Source of the DNA: Candidatus Woesearchaeota archaeon
GTDB lineage: Archaea; Nanobdellota; Nanobdellia; Woesearchaeales; JACJVW01
Length of the DNA: 64,000 bases
NCBI GenBank assembly: GCA_020637435.1
Contig: JACJVW010000001.1
Coordinates: 558,001 to 622,000 of the forward strand
Direction of reading: 5' to 3'
Position numbers and translations under genes: made by a program. How positions within the stretch are numbered: position 1 is the stretch's first letter; the number at the start of each line of letters is the position of its first letter. Positions 8,980 through 17,907 of this stretch are shown here, piece by piece. The notes under the pieces were generated by a model that saw nothing but the letters and a program-made list of their open reading frames with translations, had not been told where the DNA came from and searched no databases.

Positions 8980-10230
8980 TCAGTTTAAGAACTCATTAGG
9001 CAGGCTTCGCACTTCAGGAGATTGCAGTGCTTCCCCTCGTCCAAGAGCACATCCCAGTCGGATATATGCAGCTTCAGGAAGCACATCGCCAAGGAACACA
9101 CAACCAAGGCTTAGAGAAAGTTTTCGAAGGTTGCTGTACACATGCGGATGCACGCTTCCGTACAGCGTCTGGCTGGCGACTACGATAGTCAATCCAGCTT
9201 CCCGTGCTCTCTTGATAGCAGGAATGAAACTTCCTGATGAGTCCTCAGTAGGTACATGGCCTAGGGCTGTTGCCGCGATGACCACACCCTTGTACCCCTC
9301 CCCCACATAGTAGTCAAGGACTCCCGGATCCGCACCGGGGTAGACATAAAGCAGCGCCACCTTCTCTTCAAAAGAAGTATCCACAGCAAGCTCGTGTGTT
9401 CCCCGTGCAGTATAGTCTCCAAGAATCTCGACCTCGCCATCAACAGCGACTTTGCCAAGCGGTGTTGCATTGATTGGCCTAAAAGCATCCCTTCGTGACG
9501 TATGCATCTTGCGCACCCTACTGCCGTCGATAAGAAGACAATAGTCGTCATTAATACTTCCATGCAAGCAGGTCATCACATGGGCCATATCGCTCGTCGC
9601 TGCTTTCACCGCGCAGATAAGATTCATGAATGCATCAGAACTGCCGCGATCGATACTCCTTTGAGCCGCAGTGATCACCACCGGTACAGGTAAAGAAGTA
9701 AACATCGTACAAAGAGCAGCTGCTGAGAAATGTAAAGTATCAGTACCTTGCGTAATGACTACGCCTGCGGCTCCTGCACGTATCTCCTCAGCTACAGCAT
9801 CCGCCATAGACTTCCAATCTGCAGGGGTAAAATCCTCAGACATGATACCCATTACCTTCCTCGCCTTGATATTCGCGATGGTCGCAAGTTCAGGACACAT
9901 CTTGACAAAATCATCTGCAGTATAGTCTGCGTACGTACCACCAGTACGGTAATCCACTTTTGAAGAGATAGTACCGCCAAACGAAAGCAAAGCCACAGTA
10001 GGCAGGCCTTCTTGGAAGACTGACTCTGCACCCGATTCTTTTGTTACAGGCATATGTGCTTGAAGCACCTCCAAAGAAGTGATATCAGAATTCACGATGC
10101 CGACATTGTAACCGCTTGAAAGTTTGATGACCGTGTATTTCCCTTCAAGAAGATCAGGACGCTGCAAGAATCGCCCTTCATACACTTTGTCCTTCGTCGT
10201 TACCTTTACTAAATCTCCTGGAACTGCCAT
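8980..10230 (-). CDS. gatD: Glu-tRNA(Gln) amidotransferase subunit D
   Basis: GatD is the asparaginase-like subunit of the archaeal GatDE complex, which frees ammonia from glutamine to convert Glu-tRNA(Gln) to Gln-tRNA(Gln). The N-terminal small beta domain (residues 1-75) precedes the asparaginase core. The first catalytic threonine lies in LLSFGGTISSKVDYRTGG, and the second threonine and aspartate in VVITQGTDTLHFSAAAL. The 416-residue length fits GatD, while plain asparaginases are about 330. It follows the NIF3-like gene by 6 bases in the same operon. The partner gatE is not in this window. Confidence 0.93.
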   Translation of the reverse strand: MAVPGDLVKVTTKDKVYEGRFLQRPDLLEGKYTVIKLSSGYNVGIVNSDITSLEVLQAHMPVTKESGAESVFQEGLPTVALLSFGGTISSKVDYRTGGTYADYTADDFVKMCPELATIANIKARKVMGIMSEDFTPADWKSMADAVAEEIRAGAAGVVITQGTDTLHFSAAALCTMFTSLPVPVVITAAQRSIDRGSSDAFMNLICAVKAATSDMAHVMTCLHGSINDDYCLLIDGSRVRKMHTSRRDAFRPINATPLGKVAVDGEVEILGDYTARGTHELAVDTSFEEKVALLYVYPGADPGVLDYYVGEGYKGVVIAATALGHVPTEDSSGSFIPAIKRAREAGLTIVVASQTLYGSVHPHVYSNLRKLSLSLGCVFLGDVLPEAAYIRLGCALGRGEALQSPEVRSLPNEFLN

Positions 10231-10236
10231 GCCGTG

Positions 10237-10989
10237 CTATAATGGTGGCACATATAAAAAAGTATAGGGTACACCGTAATGTTGAGAAGCAGCCTTGGAA
10301 AGACGCTGAACACCAAACATCTCCGTCTCATAGTGCCCCCCCATGATTAGCGTAATGCCGGCCTCCTTTGCAACATCTCCCGCATAGTGTGGCCCCTCAC
10401 CAGTAAGATAGCAGTCCAGACCCTGTTTCAGCGCATCTGCGATATTCAAAAACGCGCCCCCGCTGACAATACCTATGCTCTTTATCTTTTTGGGACCATA
10501 AGCATGGACACTGCACGTTGTCTTAAGACCCTTATCCAGAACCTTCTTTATTTCACTAGGGCTCTTAGGCCGGACAAACTCACCCCTATACCCTATAAGA
10601 ACACCATGATACTCTCCAAACGGCGTCAGACCCCTCAAACCCAAGAGCTCATACAAACCGATATTGTTACCGTATTCTCTATGGAGATCCAAAGGAAGAT
10701 GCGCAGCATAAAGGTTGATCCCTGCTTTCTTCAGTAACCCCACGGTCCTTCGCCGAAGACAGGTAGCATCTCGCTGGCCTTTCCAGAACAGACCATGATG
10801 GACAATAAGAAAATCCACTCCTGCCTTTTCTGCAGCCATGATAGTACGTTCATTACAGTCGACTGCTGCACCAATCTTCGTCACATGCGTCGTCCCCCTC
10901 ACCTGAAGACCATTGAGTGAAGCGTCAGGTATATCCTTTATTGATAAGATACGATGAAGATAACGGGTAAGTGCGAGTGTACTGATCAT
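10237..10989 (-). CDS. NIF3-like dinuclear metal protein (YbgI family)
   Basis: Members form a toroidal hexamer with two metal ions per subunit; their physiological substrate is not settled, though the family is often labelled GTP cyclohydrolase I type 2. Visible family features are NGLQVRG near the N-terminus, the metal-binding FLIVHHGLFWKG (about residues 60-71), AAHLPLD near 95, and the C-terminal LIMGGHYETE. At 250 residues it lacks the inserted PII-like domain of some bacterial homologues. An AAGGAGT ribosome site precedes the ATG, and a TATA-like GTTTAAGG lies at about 11010-11017. It is the first gene of a two-gene operon with gatD. Confidence 0.9.
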   Translation of the reverse strand: MISTLALTRYLHRILSIKDIPDASLNGLQVRGTTHVTKIGAAVDCNERTIMAAEKAGVDFLIVHHGLFWKGQRDATCLRRRTVGLLKKAGINLYAAHLPLDLHREYGNNIGLYELLGLRGLTPFGEYHGVLIGYRGEFVRPKSPSEIKKVLDKGLKTTCSVHAYGPKKIKSIGIVSGGAFLNIADALKQGLDCYLTGEGPHYAGDVAKEAGITLIMGGHYETEMFGVQRLSKAASQHYGVPYTFLYVPPL

Positions 10990-11104
10990 ACTCCTTAGTG
11001 AAGAACCTTAAACATAAGTAGTTTTCCAAAAAAACACCCCTACCTCAAGGGCAGCTCTCACGAAAAGTAAAGTATTTAATACCAAAAAATCACATCCTTG
11101 AGCA

Positions 11105-11545
11105 ATGGACCCTGCTGATTACCTCTTGAAATGGCTGCGACGTTTCCTCAAGAACAAAGACCTCATACTCCGCAAGATAGTGGAGATGAAGGAGAATAGG
11201 ATCGTCTATAAGGATAAAGAACTCCTGACACTAGGTTTCACAGACCTGGAAGATGTGCTTCAAGAGGATAAAGACCAGGCCATAGCTGTCGCAGTCTTCA
11301 ATACCAGAAACAATCTTGAGGTACTGCTTAAAAGGTGGAAAGACCTGGTTACCTACGAGCGTCTCACCATATATTTCATCAATCCCCAAGGGGTAGAGAA
11401 TAGATGGATCATCTCCCCCCATCTACACAATAAAGTGGCAGATCCCGAATCCCTGGAGACCGGTATCAAGACCATGGCTGACACCGTGACCGAATTGACC
11501 GACGAGGAAATAATAAACCTTATAAAACAGGATTCAATTCTTTAA
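11105..11545 (+). CDS. Conserved-looking cytoplasmic protein, unknown function
   Basis: This 146-residue protein has no signal peptide, membrane span or metal motif. The N-terminal half is helical and charged (LLKWLRRFLKNKDLILRKI), the middle has predicted beta strands (AIAVAVFNTRNN, RLTIYFINPQG), and the end is helical and acidic. A TATA-like AGTATTTAATACC at 11071-11083 precedes the ATG by about 27 bases, so the gene is probably expressed alone from a leaderless transcript. I do not recognise the family. Confidence 0.6.
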   Translation: MDPADYLLKWLRRFLKNKDLILRKIVEMKENRIVYKDKELLTLGFTDLEDVLQEDKDQAIAVAVFNTRNNLEVLLKRWKDLVTYERLTIYFINPQGVENRWIISPHLHNKVADPESLETGIKTMADTVTELTDEEIINLIKQDSIL

Positions 11546-11670
11546 ATACAAGGGGTCGTATAGAGCAGGAAACCAAAGGGTGCTCATGATTTAAACAGGC
11601 CTGTGGCCAATAATCAATATTCACCTTGTCGTTACCTGTGTACAAAACCCCGCCTTTTTTTGTGATACGA

Positions 11671-12669
11671 ATGAAGCTTTCTGAATTTGACTATGTGCTG
11701 CCCGAAGAACGCATAGCGCAGACCAAGATGCAACCTGCATCTGCTTCCCGCCTCCTTATCGAAAACCATGGAAAACTCAGCGATAAGCACTTCTATGACC
11801 TTCCGGGGGTACTGGAGAAAGGAGATGTACTCGTCATAAATGAGACCAAAGTCGCGACTGCAATCCTTAAGGGAAGAAAAACAACAGGCGGTCCCGTCGA
11901 ACTCCTGCTTGAACGTCGCATCGATGAAAACACCTTTCAGGCACGTATCAAAGGTAAACGACCACGGATAGGAATCGGCGTCGATCTGGACGACCAGATG
12001 TCCGCGCAAGTGATAGCGCAGGAAGACGACGCATTCCATATAAGGTTTTCAAGACCCCTCACCGATGCTTGGATAAAAGAGTTTGGCGCGCTCCCCACAC
12101 CCCCCTACATCAAGAAGAACATTCCTGAAGAGGACTACCAGACAAGATTCGCAAGCCGCATTGGCTCAGTGGCAGCGCCGACCGCAGGCCTTCATTTCAC
12201 AGACGACCTCCTAAAAGAGATAGCAGATAAAGGGGTCGAGATAGTCAGGATATGTCTTCACATCACCGCCGGCACCTTCCTCCCTATCCGCATAGAAGAT
12301 TTCACAAAACATAAGATGCATCCCGAACAGGTCTTCATCTCAAAAGAGGCTGCAGACAAAATAAACAATAGAACTGGAAGAATCTTCATAGTAGGTACAA
12401 CCACTCTTAAGTCTCTGGAATCAGCCGCAGACGAACAGGGTCGCATCCACCCGTACAATGAAGAATCCAACCTCTTCATCTACCCGGGTTACAAATTCAG
12501 AACAAAACCGGACGGGTTCATCACTAATTTCCACTTGCCCAAATCCTCACTCCTCCTCCTCGTAAGTGCATTTGCAGGAAAAGAAAGAGTCCTTAACGCA
12601 TACCGGCACGCCATAGAGAACAAGTACAGATTCTACTCCTTGGGAGACGCAATGCTCTTCTTGGAATAG
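11671..12669 (+). CDS. queA: S-adenosylmethionine:tRNA ribosyltransferase-isomerase QueA
   Basis: QueA transfers and rearranges the ribosyl group of SAM onto preQ1-modified tRNA to make epoxyqueuosine. The protein starts with the family signature MKLSEFDYVLPEERIAQ, and contains GDVLVINETKV, GPVELLLER, LPTPPYIKK, SVAAPTAGLHF and the C-terminal FITNFHLPKSSLLLLVSAF. From the ATG at 11671 it has 332 residues, close to the normal 340-350. An in-frame TTG at 11626 would add 15 residues not found in the family, so I reject it. The 3' end overlaps the convergent queH gene by 37 bases. Queuosine synthesis of bacterial type is unusual in archaea. Confidence 0.93.
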   Translation: MKLSEFDYVLPEERIAQTKMQPASASRLLIENHGKLSDKHFYDLPGVLEKGDVLVINETKVATAILKGRKTTGGPVELLLERRIDENTFQARIKGKRPRIGIGVDLDDQMSAQVIAQEDDAFHIRFSRPLTDAWIKEFGALPTPPYIKKNIPEEDYQTRFASRIGSVAAPTAGLHFTDDLLKEIADKGVEIVRICLHITAGTFLPIRIEDFTKHKMHPEQVFISKEAADKINNRTGRIFIVGTTTLKSLESAADEQGRIHPYNEESNLFIYPGYKFRTKPDGFITNFHLPKSSLLLLVSAFAGKERVLNAYRHAIENKYRFYSLGDAMLFLE

Positions 12670-13187
12670 ACACATCCACAGTAGTTCTGACGGTACAGCC
12701 CAAGATCTTTTGAGCTCATGATACTCTGCTGATACCCGTTTTCCTTCTTAAAATTCGATTCTAGATAAGCAACTTCGTACATCGAAGCGGCAGCCCTGCC
12801 AATACTGTTGATAAGGTCTACATTCTTATGCGGTCCAAGTGTTAGCGAAGTCACAAACATCGGAAAACCATGCTCCGCGGCATAGTGTGCGGTTCGAAAC
12901 AGCCGCATATCAAAACAGGCTGCACATCTTTTGCCACCTTCCGGTTCATCCGCAAAAGGTTTCGCTCGTTTCATCCAGACGTCTGCATCGTACTCTCCTT
13001 CGATGAGCGGAATGCCAAGAAAGTCTGCCAGCTTATGGGCAGCTTCTAACCGTTTATTATATTCAGAACGTGGGTGAATATTGGGATCATAAAAAAAAAG
13101 GGTAAGTGCGTACTCCTCCCGCAGTCGTTGCAGAGGGACTGTTGCGCAAGGAGCACAGCAGACATGGACCAGCAGCTTATTCTGCAT
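12633..13187 (-). CDS. queH: Epoxyqueuosine reductase QueH
   Basis: QueH reduces epoxyqueuosine to queuosine in tRNA, replacing the unrelated enzyme QueG. Family marks are the N-terminal VHVCCAPCATVPL with its paired cysteines, the FYDPNIHPRSEYNKR segment, GGKRCAACFDMRL near residue 85-98, VTSLTLGPHKN, and the C-terminal YCGCVYS. These cysteines ligate the iron-sulfur and metal centres in characterised QueH. The length of 184 residues is normal. It follows the PRC-barrel gene with an 11-base overlap and lies tail to tail with queA, so the last two steps of queuosine synthesis are encoded together on opposite strands. Confidence 0.92.
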   Translation of the reverse strand: MQNKLLVHVCCAPCATVPLQRLREEYALTLFFYDPNIHPRSEYNKRLEAAHKLADFLGIPLIEGEYDADVWMKRAKPFADEPEGGKRCAACFDMRLFRTAHYAAEHGFPMFVTSLTLGPHKNVDLINSIGRAAASMYEVAYLESNFKKENGYQQSIMSSKDLGLYRQNYCGCVYSKKSIASPKE

Positions 13188-13452
13188 CCTCGCCGTCCGG
13201 ACTATAAGATGGTACGGCGGCTTTGCTGATGATCATGATGTCTCCGATAGACTTCACCAGCTGATGCGGTACGATGACACCCTTAGCGCTGCCAAGTACC
13301 TTGTTCAGGAACGAATTCTTCGTGGCCTTCACTCGCCATCCGAAAACTTTTGTCTGTGTGATGATAGATTCCTCTACATCTCCAAAATAGTCACCTGTGT
13401 CTGTGAACACCTTCATGTCAAAGGTTTCTGATACACGTTTCATCTTTAGCAT
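13177..13452 (-). CDS. PRC-barrel domain protein
   Basis: A short beta-barrel protein with the PRC-barrel pattern: MKVFTDTGDYFGDVEESII for the first strands, then WRVKATKN and a C-terminal half with GVIVPHQLVKSIGDIMII. I chose the ATG at 13452 because a strong ribosome site (AGGAGGG) lies 5 bases upstream; a TTG at 13479 would add nine residues of no clear role. A TATA-like GTTTAAATA lies at about 13487-13496. Archaeal PRC-barrel proteins of this size are common and include partners of the division protein CdvB or FtsZ (SepF-independent); which role applies here cannot be read from the sequence. It overlaps queH by 11 bases. Confidence 0.8.
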   Translation of the reverse strand: MLKMKRVSETFDMKVFTDTGDYFGDVEESIITQTKVFGWRVKATKNSFLNKVLGSAKGVIVPHQLVKSIGDIMIISKAAVPSYSPDGEDAE

Positions 13453-13529
13453 GATATCCCTCCTGTGTCCATGCAACAATGGTGATTATTTAAACTTTTT
13501 GTTGTCTTTGGTAACTCTTTTGTTACAGT

Positions 13530-15104
13530 TTACTGGATGTACTTGAACTCTGTGAAAGCTTCCTTAAGGTACAGCAGAAAAGATCCGACATAGAAGATGA
13601 GCACGATGATGAAGAAGACTGCAAGGAAAAAGAACATCAGATAGCCTATCCCGTTTCCCAGCTCAAGTAGTTTATGCAGGATGAACAGATAATTTCTGCT
13701 GGTGCTTATCGCGAACAAAGCAACATAAGTACCTACGAAAATAAGCGTTCCGACCATGGCGATGAACATCAGGATAGACTTCACCCGGAAATTGAAGCTA
13801 AGCACGAATACCAGAAGAGCAAGTACAACCGCGAAGATGAGAATAAGCCAACCGGGCAATACCGTGCTGATATGGTGAGTAGTAATGTCCACGCCGACAA
13901 GCCCCTCTTGATTGATTGCATTTATTTGGAAAGACCTTGATAGCAGAAGCGTAAGGACAGAAGCATAGAACAGACCAAGGATGAGATGAGGCACATTGAT
14001 ACCTCTCGAGATATAGACCTTGTACCACAGATAGCCGGGAACGATGAACAGAGCAAGCGCACCGATGATACTCACCAGATAAATGATAAAGGAAGTGACA
14101 AGAATACCTGCCCCAGGAGCCGAATCCAGAATCTCTGGGAATATGGCTCCATTTCCAAAGAAAATAGGACGATGAGATGCTACCTCCATACCTGAGAAAT
14201 AAAGGCTGTCATGGAATCCAAGCGTATACGGCAGCATAAAATTTCCTATGTCAGTAAGCAGATGAAGGATAAGCATACCAGTCATGCCAAGGAAAAGACC
14301 ACTCTTCGTGTAGAATAACGTCAGAAAGTGCTCATAGAACTCCTCGCCAAAATTTCCTATCTTAAAGATGAAAGACTCAGGGTGGAAACTCTTGTGTGAA
14401 CGGACGATGACGAAAAAATACGCCACGATGCCAAAGACCAGTAAGGGTGCATCCACCGCGAACGCTAACCATTCCATAAAGAAATTAAAGACAAGTATGT
14501 AGAAGCTGATAAGGATCAAAAATATCGAGATGAATCTAAGAAGCATTTCTTTGATGCTTCGGGAAGGATCCCCCTCTTCGTGGATGATATGCATGATGCT
14601 TGGTGCTCTGATATCGTACTTGAGCGCAAGGACGATACTGACGATGAATAACATGCAACCCCCTGCCACAAGAGTAAGATGATCTATATTCGGGATCTGG
14701 GTGAACGCCTCCAATACGGTCTTGCTGATAGGCGAAAGATCCATACGTCCTGCAGCTGACTCAGTCAATGCGGTGTCCGCATAATGCACCATATTCTTAA
14801 AGATCATCATAAAATACGACACGATGATCAGAAGGTTGACATCCTGTGGTTTTAGTCCAAGATTCATGCCTTGCATGTCCTCATGGCTATCCTTGCCGAA
14901 GATGATCTTCGCAAGATTCACATGGTACATCAAGTAACCAAGAACAGCCCATGAAAGAATCTTCTTGATGAAGTCAAAATCGCCAGGAAGTATCTCAAAG
15001 AAATCAAGGATATTAAGGATGATGACGCTTAAGAGGAAAATGTCCTCTACCCAATGCTTCAGCCTTCTGCCAAGGAACATCGCATAGCTGCGCACCTCTT
15101 CCAT
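13530..15104 (-). CDS. Polytopic membrane protein, unknown function
   Basis: This 524-residue protein has roughly eleven or twelve hydrophobic segments spread over its whole length and no recognisable transporter or enzyme motif. A soluble loop between residues 65 and 85 is charged (IIFGKDSHEDMQGMNLG). The last span ends in LYLKEAFTEFKYIQ, probably cytoplasmic. It lies 9 bases after the 108-residue anchored protein and is likely cotranscribed with it. No family is recognised. Confidence 0.7.
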   Translation of the reverse strand: MEEVRSYAMFLGRRLKHWVEDIFLLSVIILNILDFFEILPGDFDFIKKILSWAVLGYLMYHVNLAKIIFGKDSHEDMQGMNLGLKPQDVNLLIIVSYFMMIFKNMVHYADTALTESAAGRMDLSPISKTVLEAFTQIPNIDHLTLVAGGCMLFIVSIVLALKYDIRAPSIMHIIHEEGDPSRSIKEMLLRFISIFLILISFYILVFNFFMEWLAFAVDAPLLVFGIVAYFFVIVRSHKSFHPESFIFKIGNFGEEFYEHFLTLFYTKSGLFLGMTGMLILHLLTDIGNFMLPYTLGFHDSLYFSGMEVASHRPIFFGNGAIFPEILDSAPGAGILVTSFIIYLVSIIGALALFIVPGYLWYKVYISRGINVPHLILGLFYASVLTLLLSRSFQINAINQEGLVGVDITTHHISTVLPGWLILIFAVVLALLVFVLSFNFRVKSILMFIAMVGTLIFVGTYVALFAISTSRNYLFILHKLLELGNGIGYLMFFFLAVFFIIVLIFYVGSFLLYLKEAFTEFKYIQ

Positions 15105-15113
15105 AACCCGTTT

Positions 15114-15440
15114 TCAGTCAATCTGCTTTATAATACTTGCGTGCCGCTCCACGTCCGTCGCAGATAGGCTGCAACTCCCAAACGTCTTACCCCGCACATC
15201 AACCACATCTCCTTCCTCAACCAAAGCATCGCTAAACACACGAAGCTCTGCGTCATACCTCACAATAAACACTCCTGGCCCGACGTTGACCACCTCTCCA
15301 AAAACAAGATAAGGAGTACTATCACCCATACTCGAACTTGCCAATAGTTCAGGTTCATATTGTGACAAAACCAACGCCATAAGAAATAATCCTGCAATGC
15401 TTATGAGAAGGCTGCCTCGTCTTAAGTCCGCAATGTGCAT
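15114..15440 (-). CDS. Membrane-anchored small beta-domain protein
   Basis: One hydrophobic span (about residues 9-27) anchors a domain of about 75 residues rich in short beta strands (YLVFGEVVNVGPGVFIVRYD, GDVVDVRG), resembling a small OB-like barrel. The SLSATDVERH stretch near the end is typical of the last part of such barrels. It begins a minus-strand operon with the polytopic protein and is divergent from lonB. The function is unknown. Confidence 0.6.
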   Translation of the reverse strand: MHIADLRRGSLLISIAGLFLMALVLSQYEPELLASSSMGDSTPYLVFGEVVNVGPGVFIVRYDAELRVFSDALVEEGDVVDVRGKTFGSCSLSATDVERHASIIKQID

Positions 15441-15531
15441 GCACCATCTCTCAAATACTGATTAATAAGGCATTCCAGCCCATATCCAAAATATTTGCAG
15501 CAGCGAGAGATGCAATTAGGAGGCATTAATA

Positions 15532-15541
15532 AGTTTTATAT
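15532..15541 (+). promoter_or_regulatory. TATA box of lonB
   Basis: GTTTTATATA lies about 30 bases before the ATG at 15567. It falls inside the longer open frame that begins at 15495, which is one reason to reject that earlier start. Confidence 0.65.
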
Positions 15542-15566
15542 AGTCTCTCCGGTTCAGCATAATTCC

Positions 15567-17444
15567 ATGAAATACACGTCTACAAAAGACATCGACACTT
15601 CTAAAGACGTAATAGGACAGGTCATCGGACAAGAGAAAGCGGTTGAGATAGTCAAGAAAGCTGCAGGTCAAAGAAGGCATGTACTTCTCATAGGAGAACC
15701 GGGAACAGGAAAGTCCATGCTTGGTCTGGCGCTATCAGAACTCCTCCCTAAAGAAGACCTCAAAGATATCCTTTCATTTCAGAATCCAAACGACGAGAAC
15801 CAGCCCCTGATCAGAGTAATGGGAGCTGGCAAAGGTCGTGAGCTCGTCAACAAAGCGCGCTTAGAGACAGGGAATATGCTCAAAGGCCCCAATATTTTCC
15901 TAATCGCGCTTATACTCCTCGCAATTCTGGTACCATGGTGGGCGCTCAATCATTATTCTAATATGATGGGGCCTACTGGCGGGGCCATAATGTTCGCTGC
16001 CATGTTCATAGGCAGCATGATATTCATCGGTTCAGTCATGCTCTTCATCAATGTAGGCAGGAAGATGATGGCAGGTCCAAGAACATCCACACCCAAGGTC
16101 ATCGTCGATAATTTCAAGAAGAAAAAAGCACCATTCCAAGACGCAACCGGCGCGCACGCTGGTGCACTGCTTGGCGATGTCCTACATGACCCGTTCCAGT
16201 CTGGGGGCCTTGGTACGCCTGCTCATGAACGTGTAGTTGCAGGGATGATCCACAAAGCTCATATGGGCGTACTCTTCATTGATGAGATAGCGACACTCGC
16301 ACCAACAACACAGCAGGATCTCCTTACTGCATTGCAGGAAGGAAAATATCCTATCACAGGCCAGTCGGAAAGAAGCGCTGGAGCGATGGTCATGACTGAA
16401 GCGGTCCCGTGCAATTTCATCCTTGTTGCGGCAGGCAACTATGACACACTTGAACACATGCATCCGGCATTGCGTTCCAGGATCCGAGGTTACGGATATG
16501 AGATCTACATGGAAGATACCATGAAAGATACAGAACAGAATCGTGATAAGCTCGCCATCTTTGTCGCACAGGAAGTAAATAAAGACAAAAAGATTCCTCA
16601 CTTTTCCAAAGAGGCTGTCGATGCAGTCATCGAACAGGCGAAGAAAAGGGCAAACCGCAAAGATCATCTTACTCTGCGCTTAAGAGAGCTTGGCGGGCTC
16701 GTTCGAGCCGCAGGAGACATCGCAAAAGAAGAGAATGCAACATTGGTCAACAAAGAGCATGTCAAGAAAGCGCTCATAGTCGCCAAGACACTTGAGAAGC
16801 AGATCGCCGACAAATATATTGAAAGAAAGAAAGCATACGATGTATTCACAAGCACAGGCACAGAGATTGGTCGGGTCAATGGCCTTGCCGTCATGGGTGG
16901 CGAAACCTCTATGTCTGGTATCATCCTCCCTATAGAAGCCGAAGTGACACCAGGAGGCAAGGCTTCAGAAATAATCGCTACAGGAAAACTGGGAGAGATA
17001 GCAAAAGAAGCTGTCAAGAACGTAAGCGCAATCATAAAGAGCTACTTTGGTGAAGACATCAAGGAGAAATATGACATCTATGTGCAATTCCTGCAGACTT
17101 ACGAGGGTGTTGAAGGAGATAGCGCATCCATCGCAGTTGCCGTCAGCATCATCTCAGCGCTCAAGCAGATACCTATCAAACAGGACTATGCGATGACCGG
17201 TTCCCTCTCAGTGCGAGGACATGTTCTTCCTATCGGGGGCGTCTCTGCCAAAGTGGAAGCTGCCATCGAAGCAGGCATCAAGAAAGTAATTGTGCCCAAA
17301 AGCAATATGCAGGACATTGTCATAGACCAGGCAATGCTCAAGAAGATCGAGATCGTTCCTGTTGAGACGCTTAAGGATGTCCTCAAAGAGATCTTTGAAT
17401 GGAAAGGTAAACAGAAGATCCTGACTCAGATGCTCAAATCCTGA
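15567..17444 (+). CDS. lonB: Archaeal membrane-bound Lon protease (LonB)
   Basis: LonB is the main membrane-anchored ATP-dependent protease of archaea. From MKYTSTKD the protein has 625 residues. Walker A GEPGTGKS is at 43-50. Two hydrophobic spans interrupt the ATPase domain at about 105-130 and 135-160, as in LonB. Walker B reads LFIDEIA near 235. The protease domain has its catalytic serine in EGDSAS (Ser519) and the lysine in [10 protein letters not shown] (Lys562), the same 43-residue spacing as in bacterial Lon. The start was chosen because the upstream in-frame stretch contains the TATA box. It is convergent with a small gene that begins one base after its stop. Confidence 0.95.
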   Translation: MKYTSTKDIDTSKDVIGQVIGQEKAVEIVKKAAGQRRHVLLIGEPGTGKSMLGLALSELLPKEDLKDILSFQNPNDENQPLIRVMGAGKGRELVNKARLETGNMLKGPNIFLIALILLAILVPWWALNHYSNMMGPTGGAIMFAAMFIGSMIFIGSVMLFINVGRKMMAGPRTSTPKVIVDNFKKKKAPFQDATGAHAGALLGDVLHDPFQSGGLGTPAHERVVAGMIHKAHMGVLFIDEIATLAPTTQQDLLTALQEGKYPITGQSERSAGAMVMTEAVPCNFILVAAGNYDTLEHMHPALRSRIRGYGYEIYMEDTMKDTEQNRDKLAIFVAQEVNKDKKIPHFSKEAVDAVIEQAKKRANRKDHLTLRLRELGGLVRAAGDIAKEENATLVNKEHVKKALIVAKTLEKQIADKYIERKKAYDVFTSTGTEIGRVNGLAVMGGETSMSGIILPIEAEVTPGGKASEIIATGKLGEIAKEAVKNVSAIIKSYFGEDIKEKYDIYVQFLQTYEGVEGDSASIAVAVSIISALKQIPIKQDYAMTGSLSVRGHVLPIGGVSAKVEAAIEAGIKKVIVPKSNMQDIVIDQAMLKKIEIVPVETLKDVLKEIFEWKGKQKILTQMLKS

Positions 17445-17840
17445 TCATCTCGCAGGTTTTCTAAGCTCCTGTATCCAGAGCAAACCTATTTTTGTCATAT
17501 CTTTGTTGAATTTGTCTGAAAGCTTGTACGTCTTCTTATAAAGATCATAATCGACCATGCCCATCGTTTTCAAGGGGGTAAGGATACGGTCATAGAACTG
17601 ACGTTTATTGTACGTAAGTTTGACCGTCTTCCCATGGTAGGGGGCTTCATCTATCGTAGTCTCCAGCTCTCCGTCATGTAAGGATGTAGCAAAGAATGAC
17701 ATCTGGGTCTTATTGATCTCAGACTTGTTCGATTTCATGAAATCGATAAGTGCTCGAGCGACGATTACCTGTTGTTTCGTCGCGAATACAACTTCGAAAA
17801 TGTCTTCTGGAAGATTGAATCGATCATATAGGATAACCAT
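17445..17840 (-). CDS. Small winged-helix-like protein, unknown function
   Basis: This 131-residue protein is soluble. The pattern of helices followed by YNKRQFYDRILTPLKTMGMVDYDLYKKTYKLSDKF resembles the recognition helix and wing of a winged-helix domain, with KTYKLSDKF like the beta wing, so a DNA-binding role is possible. A TATA-like ATTTATATATC at 17863-17874 precedes the ATG by about 28 bases, suggesting a leaderless transcript. Its end abuts the convergent lonB stop without a gap. No family is recognised. Confidence 0.6.
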   Translation of the reverse strand: MVILYDRFNLPEDIFEVVFATKQQVIVARALIDFMKSNKSEINKTQMSFFATSLHDGELETTIDEAPYHGKTVKLTYNKRQFYDRILTPLKTMGMVDYDLYKKTYKLSDKFNKDMTKIGLLWIQELRKPAR

Positions 17841-17907
17841 AGAGTAGTGTTGTCAGAAAAAGGGATATATAAATCTTGCTATTAATATACGGATTTGTAT
17901 ATTCAGT

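Noticed and set aside
11546..11670. preQ1 riboswitch before queA
   Set aside because: I looked for the small H-type pseudoknot with its A-rich tail; the 125-base gap shows no such hairpin and tail arrangement.
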